The translations under genes were made by a program, and so were the position numbers. A stretch of DNA of 64,000 nt from Nymphaea colorata. Lineage: Eukaryota > Streptophyta > Magnoliopsida > Nymphaeales > Nymphaeaceae. The notes under the pieces are model-generated. The model saw nothing but the letters and a program-made list of their open reading frames with translations. It ran no database searches and was not told the DNA's origin. The stretch covers positions 10,487,503 through 10,551,502 of the forward strand of contig NC_045143.1 in assembly GCF_008831285.2 (NCBI RefSeq). Reading direction: 5' to 3'. Positions within the stretch are counted from its first letter, which is position 1. Each line of letters opens with the position of its first letter. Positions 60,908 through 64,000 of the stretch are shown here, piece after piece.

Positions 60908-61245
60908 CATAAAATAAGAATTCAAACAAAATAGCGCATTCATGATTCAAAATTTATAGTTTCTAAAGAAGAAACTATTGAAAAAATATGAGAACACAAC
61001 TTTGTATGTGTTTCTTGAGTGTAAATGGTGTAAAAAACTTAAATCATAAATTTTGGATAAGAAAGGACTTGGTTAACTTTGATCGAGTTTTAAATTGGAC
61101 GGATACAGTCCTGGGTACGTTGACCGTACCCGGTACTGTTTGACCAGTACCCAAGAGGTACCCAGGACAATACTAGTACCAGCACCAGTGTCGTACCTGG
61201 CCGGTATGGGTACGCTGCCTTTACAGCAGTACCCATGTGACAAAG
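60783..61245. mobile_element. GGTACGGGTA-type MITE nested in copia pol
   Basis: Ends are inverted repeats: CTATGTCACATAGGTAC at the left, and the right end reads CTTTGTCACATGGGTAC in reverse complement. It is flanked by a perfect 8-bp duplication ATCACAGT (60775-60782 and 61246-61253). Removing the insert and one copy rejoins the copia frame ...MHCD with VVGSKWVF... . The body has GGTACGGGTACTGG-type words in both arms and a (TA)n core at 60871-60905. 463 bp, no coding capacity. The 8-bp duplication suggests a hAT-type origin. Confidence 0.88.
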
Positions 61246-61728
61246 ATCACAGTGCATCGGTGGATCCACCAAATCCCAAGTCTCCCGAGAGATAAGAGCA
61301 TCCATTTCCTCCTGCATGGCTTGCCGCCACCTTGAATCTAACAAGGCATGATGGTGAGAAGATGGGATGATGTGGCTAGACAAAGCTCGATCAAACTGCA
61401 CCAAACTTGTACTCAAATGGTCAGTACAGACATAATTAGAAATAAGATGTAGTGTGCACTGTCGCTTGCCCTTGCGAATAGCAATGGGGAGATCATCTGC
61501 AGTGTGTTCATCATTTAAACCTGAGTCAGTCTTATCAGTGAAGCTTACCTCTTGAGAAGACGCTGGTGGCCGGCTGAGAGAGGGACCCAGACGACGAGTG
61601 TAAACTAATGGAGGATCAAAGAAACGTTTACATGACATAGATTGAGATGGAGGGATCGACTCAAGTGACACTGCTGGAATAGGAAGAGGAACCGATATAG
61701 GCATCTCGGACGGAGAAGGACTCGAAGG

Positions 61729-62448
61729 CAGTGTTGTACGTATCGTTTGCAAAATACGATACGATACACCCCCTGTATCGCAAATGGGGGTGTATCGTAC
61801 CTGTATCGTACGATACGTGCGATACGGGCCCCCGTATCGTACGATACGGTGCGATGCGGCCCGTATCGTATGATACGGGCTGATTTCTAAAAAGGAGACT
61901 TGAACCCCATTTTTTCGAGTTTTTTTTATAAAAACCCACCCCTTCCTCATTTCTAATCTATAAATTGTACCGTTTTAGAGGGAAATCATTGATTTCCATT
62001 GTGAAATCATCGATTTCCATTGTGAAATCATCGATTGTCACCGTGAAATCATCTATTAAACCATGGATTTGTGCATGGGTGGCTGATTCCCATTGAGAGG
62101 AAATGGTTTTTTTTTTTAAACCATGAAGATAAAGATGAAAAAGAATGATATTGTTATGAATTTTGATGTCTATGAAGTATGAATGATGAACCGTGAACGT
62201 GTAAGTTTATAGCATTTAGCAAAATAATAAGTCTATCATTATCTAAAAGACTAAACCATGTTTTCTATGAAGAATTTATTATTTTTAATTTTTTCTGATT
62301 TTTTATGAATTTTTTGATTTTTTTTAAATTTTTTTCTGATTTATTATTATTATTTTTTTAAAATTTACGATACGGTTACGATACGTTACGATACGGCGTA
62401 TCTTAAAGCCCGACCGATACGCCTTACGATACGCTTTTTACAACATTG
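61729..62448. mobile_element. GTATCG-rich hAT-like MITE nested in copia pol
   Basis: Ends: CAGTGTTGTACG at the left, and the right end in reverse complement is CAATGTTGTAAAAAG. It is flanked by a perfect 8-bp duplication CTCGAAGG (61721-61728 and 62449-62456). The arms are packed with GTATCG and with the palindrome GTATCGTACGATAC; the middle (61960-62360) is AT-rich and unique. 720 bp, no transposase. The CARTGTTRT ends and 8-bp duplication fit the hAT superfamily. Related element at 14726-15269. Confidence 0.9.
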
Positions 62449-64000
62449 CTCGAAGGAGAAAAATAAGGACGAGATTCAAAGAATGTAGCATCCACACTGA
62501 TAATCTCTTTCTTGGTCTGGGGATCAAAGCACTTATATCCTTTTTGATTGACAGAGTATCCAATGAATACATATTTGATGGCTTGGACAGCAAGTTTGTT
62601 TTTGTCTGGACCTAGGATGTGTGCAAAGCAGGTGCATCCAAACACTTTGGGAGGTATATGAAATAATGGTCGATCTGGATATAAAAGTTGAATGAAAATA
62701 CGTTCTTAGATGGTTGACGAGGGTAATCTATTAATAAGATAGCATGCGGTAAGAATCGCATCACCCCAAAAATAGGCAGGCGTGTGTGAATACAACATGA
62801 GGGTACGAACCACATTTAGGAGTTGTCGATGTTTACGTTCGGCAACACCATTTTGTTGGGACGTGTGAGGACAAGTATATTGAGGTCGAATTCCATGATT
62901 GGCATAAAATTGAAGTAGCACAGAGGATTTGAATTCAAAAGCATTATCAGTACGAATATTTTTGACAATAAAATCAAACTGAGTTTTTATTTCTTTGACA
63001 AATTTCGGAAGAATACACATGACTTTCGATCTTTCTCGTAACAAGAATACCCAACTGACTCTAGTAAAATCATCAACCAAAACAAGATAATACCGAAAAC
63101 GTGAGTGAAAATGAACCCGACTAGGACCCCACACATCCACATGAATGAGATCAAATGGACTTTGACTAGATGGACTCTGACTCGATGGAAAGCTGCTCTA
63201 TGTATGTTTGCCTAACTGGCAAGCATCACATAAGAAGGACTCTGATGCAGTAATACCTGGAAACATGCGACGAAGTTTGGACACTGATGGATGACGTAGT
63301 CTGAGATGCCATTGGAAAGGAGAAGTCTTCGAAGAGAATGATGATGCAGCAACATTTACTGGGACAGAGAAGAAATAGAAACCCTCATGTTCATGGCCGC
63401 CACCAATCACCTTCCTAGTTAGTAAGTCCTGAAAAGAACATGAACCAGGTAAAAAATGACTCTACACTGTAAGTCAATAGCCAGCTGCTTAACAGATAAC
63501 AAATTAACAGGAAACTGAGGAGCATAGAGTACGTGAGTAATAGTGCCTAAATGTGGGAGATAGATATCACCGCTGCCCAACATAGGAGATAGTTTGCCAT
63601 CAGTCAGTCTGACATGCTGTGGTGTAGAGAATTTGACTAAGGATGAAAAAATGTGTGATTGATTATAACAATGCCTGGAGGCGCCAGAATCTATCATCCA
63701 CATCATATCTGGGCCATCGGTAGGAGCACCAACAAAGAAGGCTGAGTTTATTCCAGTAGTATTGGCATATGAGAAGGAATTTTCAGTCATCTTGTAGTCA
63801 TTGGAACCCTCGAACACATTACCATCAGCCATAGTAAAATTCCAATCAAAATTTTGGGCACAATATGTATGTATCAGATGCAGCAGTCAACTTCAAGCAA
63901 GAAATGTATCTTTACGGATCACAGAACTCCAAAAAAAAAAAATGAATAATAATAAGCAGTCCCAACAGTCCCAATTCCAGTTGACCCACATGTGACTGCA

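Larger units (their letters stand above)
59506..64000 (-). mobile_element. Ty1/copia retrotransposon in UPL7 intron 3, defective, continues past window
   Basis: Minus-strand order is protease (63832-63419, active-site MIDSGAS), GAG-pre-integrase (63410-63198, HLRLRHP ... LCDACQLGKHT), integrase (63140-62706, with DVWGP, NIRTDNAFEF and QQNGVAERKHR, then 62645-62424), a Pro/Ser-rich linker (61720-61253), and reverse transcriptase (60775-59945, with ARLVAKRYTQTYGVDFFETF and YVDDIV). After NKLSQ the sequence jumps near 59943 to RTKHIEVDCHYVWDLVQEG, so most of RNase H is missing. Polypurine tract AGCTTGAGGGAGAG precedes the LTR at 59743. Two small elements (60783-61245, 61729-62448) interrupt pol. 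The 5' LTR is outside the window. Confidence 0.9.

Noticed and set aside
61090-61950. 286-codon minus-strand ORF as a gene
   Set aside because: Its N-terminal part is translated MITE arm and its middle is copia linker and its end the other MITE; it is a chance chimera across nested insertions.
1-64000. tRNA, rRNA, CRISPR or organellar insert
   Set aside because: No cloverleaf with B-box pattern, no rRNA core motif, no regularly spaced repeats and no plastid or mitochondrial gene order was seen by eye; a tRNAscan or organelle search could still find small pieces.

Overview
This is nuclear DNA of a flowering plant. The genes are split by GT-AG introns, several of them kilobases long, and their products are plant-specific or plant-typical (UPF0496, CHUP1-like, a chloroplast FKBP, UPL7). 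The intergenic DNA is AT-rich and full of decayed retrotransposons, small inverted-repeat elements and microsatellites. I cannot name the species from sequence alone. Exon borders below were read by eye from splice dinucleotides and reading phase, so they are predictions.

Layout. 84-1064 (+): intact single-exon UPF0496 gene. 1395-2690 (+): decayed poly(A)-binding-protein pseudogene. 3300-3860: odd GCAG/GACG-rich island. 3930-7780: repeats and AT-rich DNA. 7929-10518 (+): two-exon eIF3g gene with a TATA box. 10519-12970: intergenic. 13057-17890 (-): wrecked Ty3/gypsy retrotransposon; two small inverted-repeat elements interrupt it or abut it, and a broken UPF0496 copy lies between its gag and protease parts. 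18265-20219 (-): short CHUP1-like gene. 22232-27277 (-): nine-exon chloroplast FKBP (FKBP19 type). 29775-about 32235 (-): second short CHUP1-like gene. 32240-45230: gene-free and full of non-autonomous elements, including CACTA-like ends at 39648 and 41513. 45234-49524 (-): four-exon RMI2 gene. 51687-beyond 58875 (+): first three exons of UPL7. Its second intron (6.5 kb) holds a hAT transposase relic and a tandem duplication, and its third intron holds a Ty1/copia element (59506 to the window end) that itself carries two small elements.

How the genes relate. There is no operon logic here. RMI2 and UPL7 diverge from a 2.2 kb spacer. Two CHUP1-like paralogues in the same orientation flank FKBP19; all three are expected to act at or in chloroplasts, but whether the clustering means anything is unknown. 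Housekeeping functions present are translation initiation (eIF3g), genome stability (RMI2, partner of RecQ/Top3) and ubiquitin ligation (UPL7).

Most interesting items: a host UPF0496 gene fragment lodged in a gypsy element in the same orientation as its gag and pol; two inverted-repeat elements with perfect 8-bp target duplications nested in one copia element; one of these carries GTATCGTACGATAC palindromes and has a relative inside the gypsy; and complementary GA/CU runs bracketing RMI2 exon 1.
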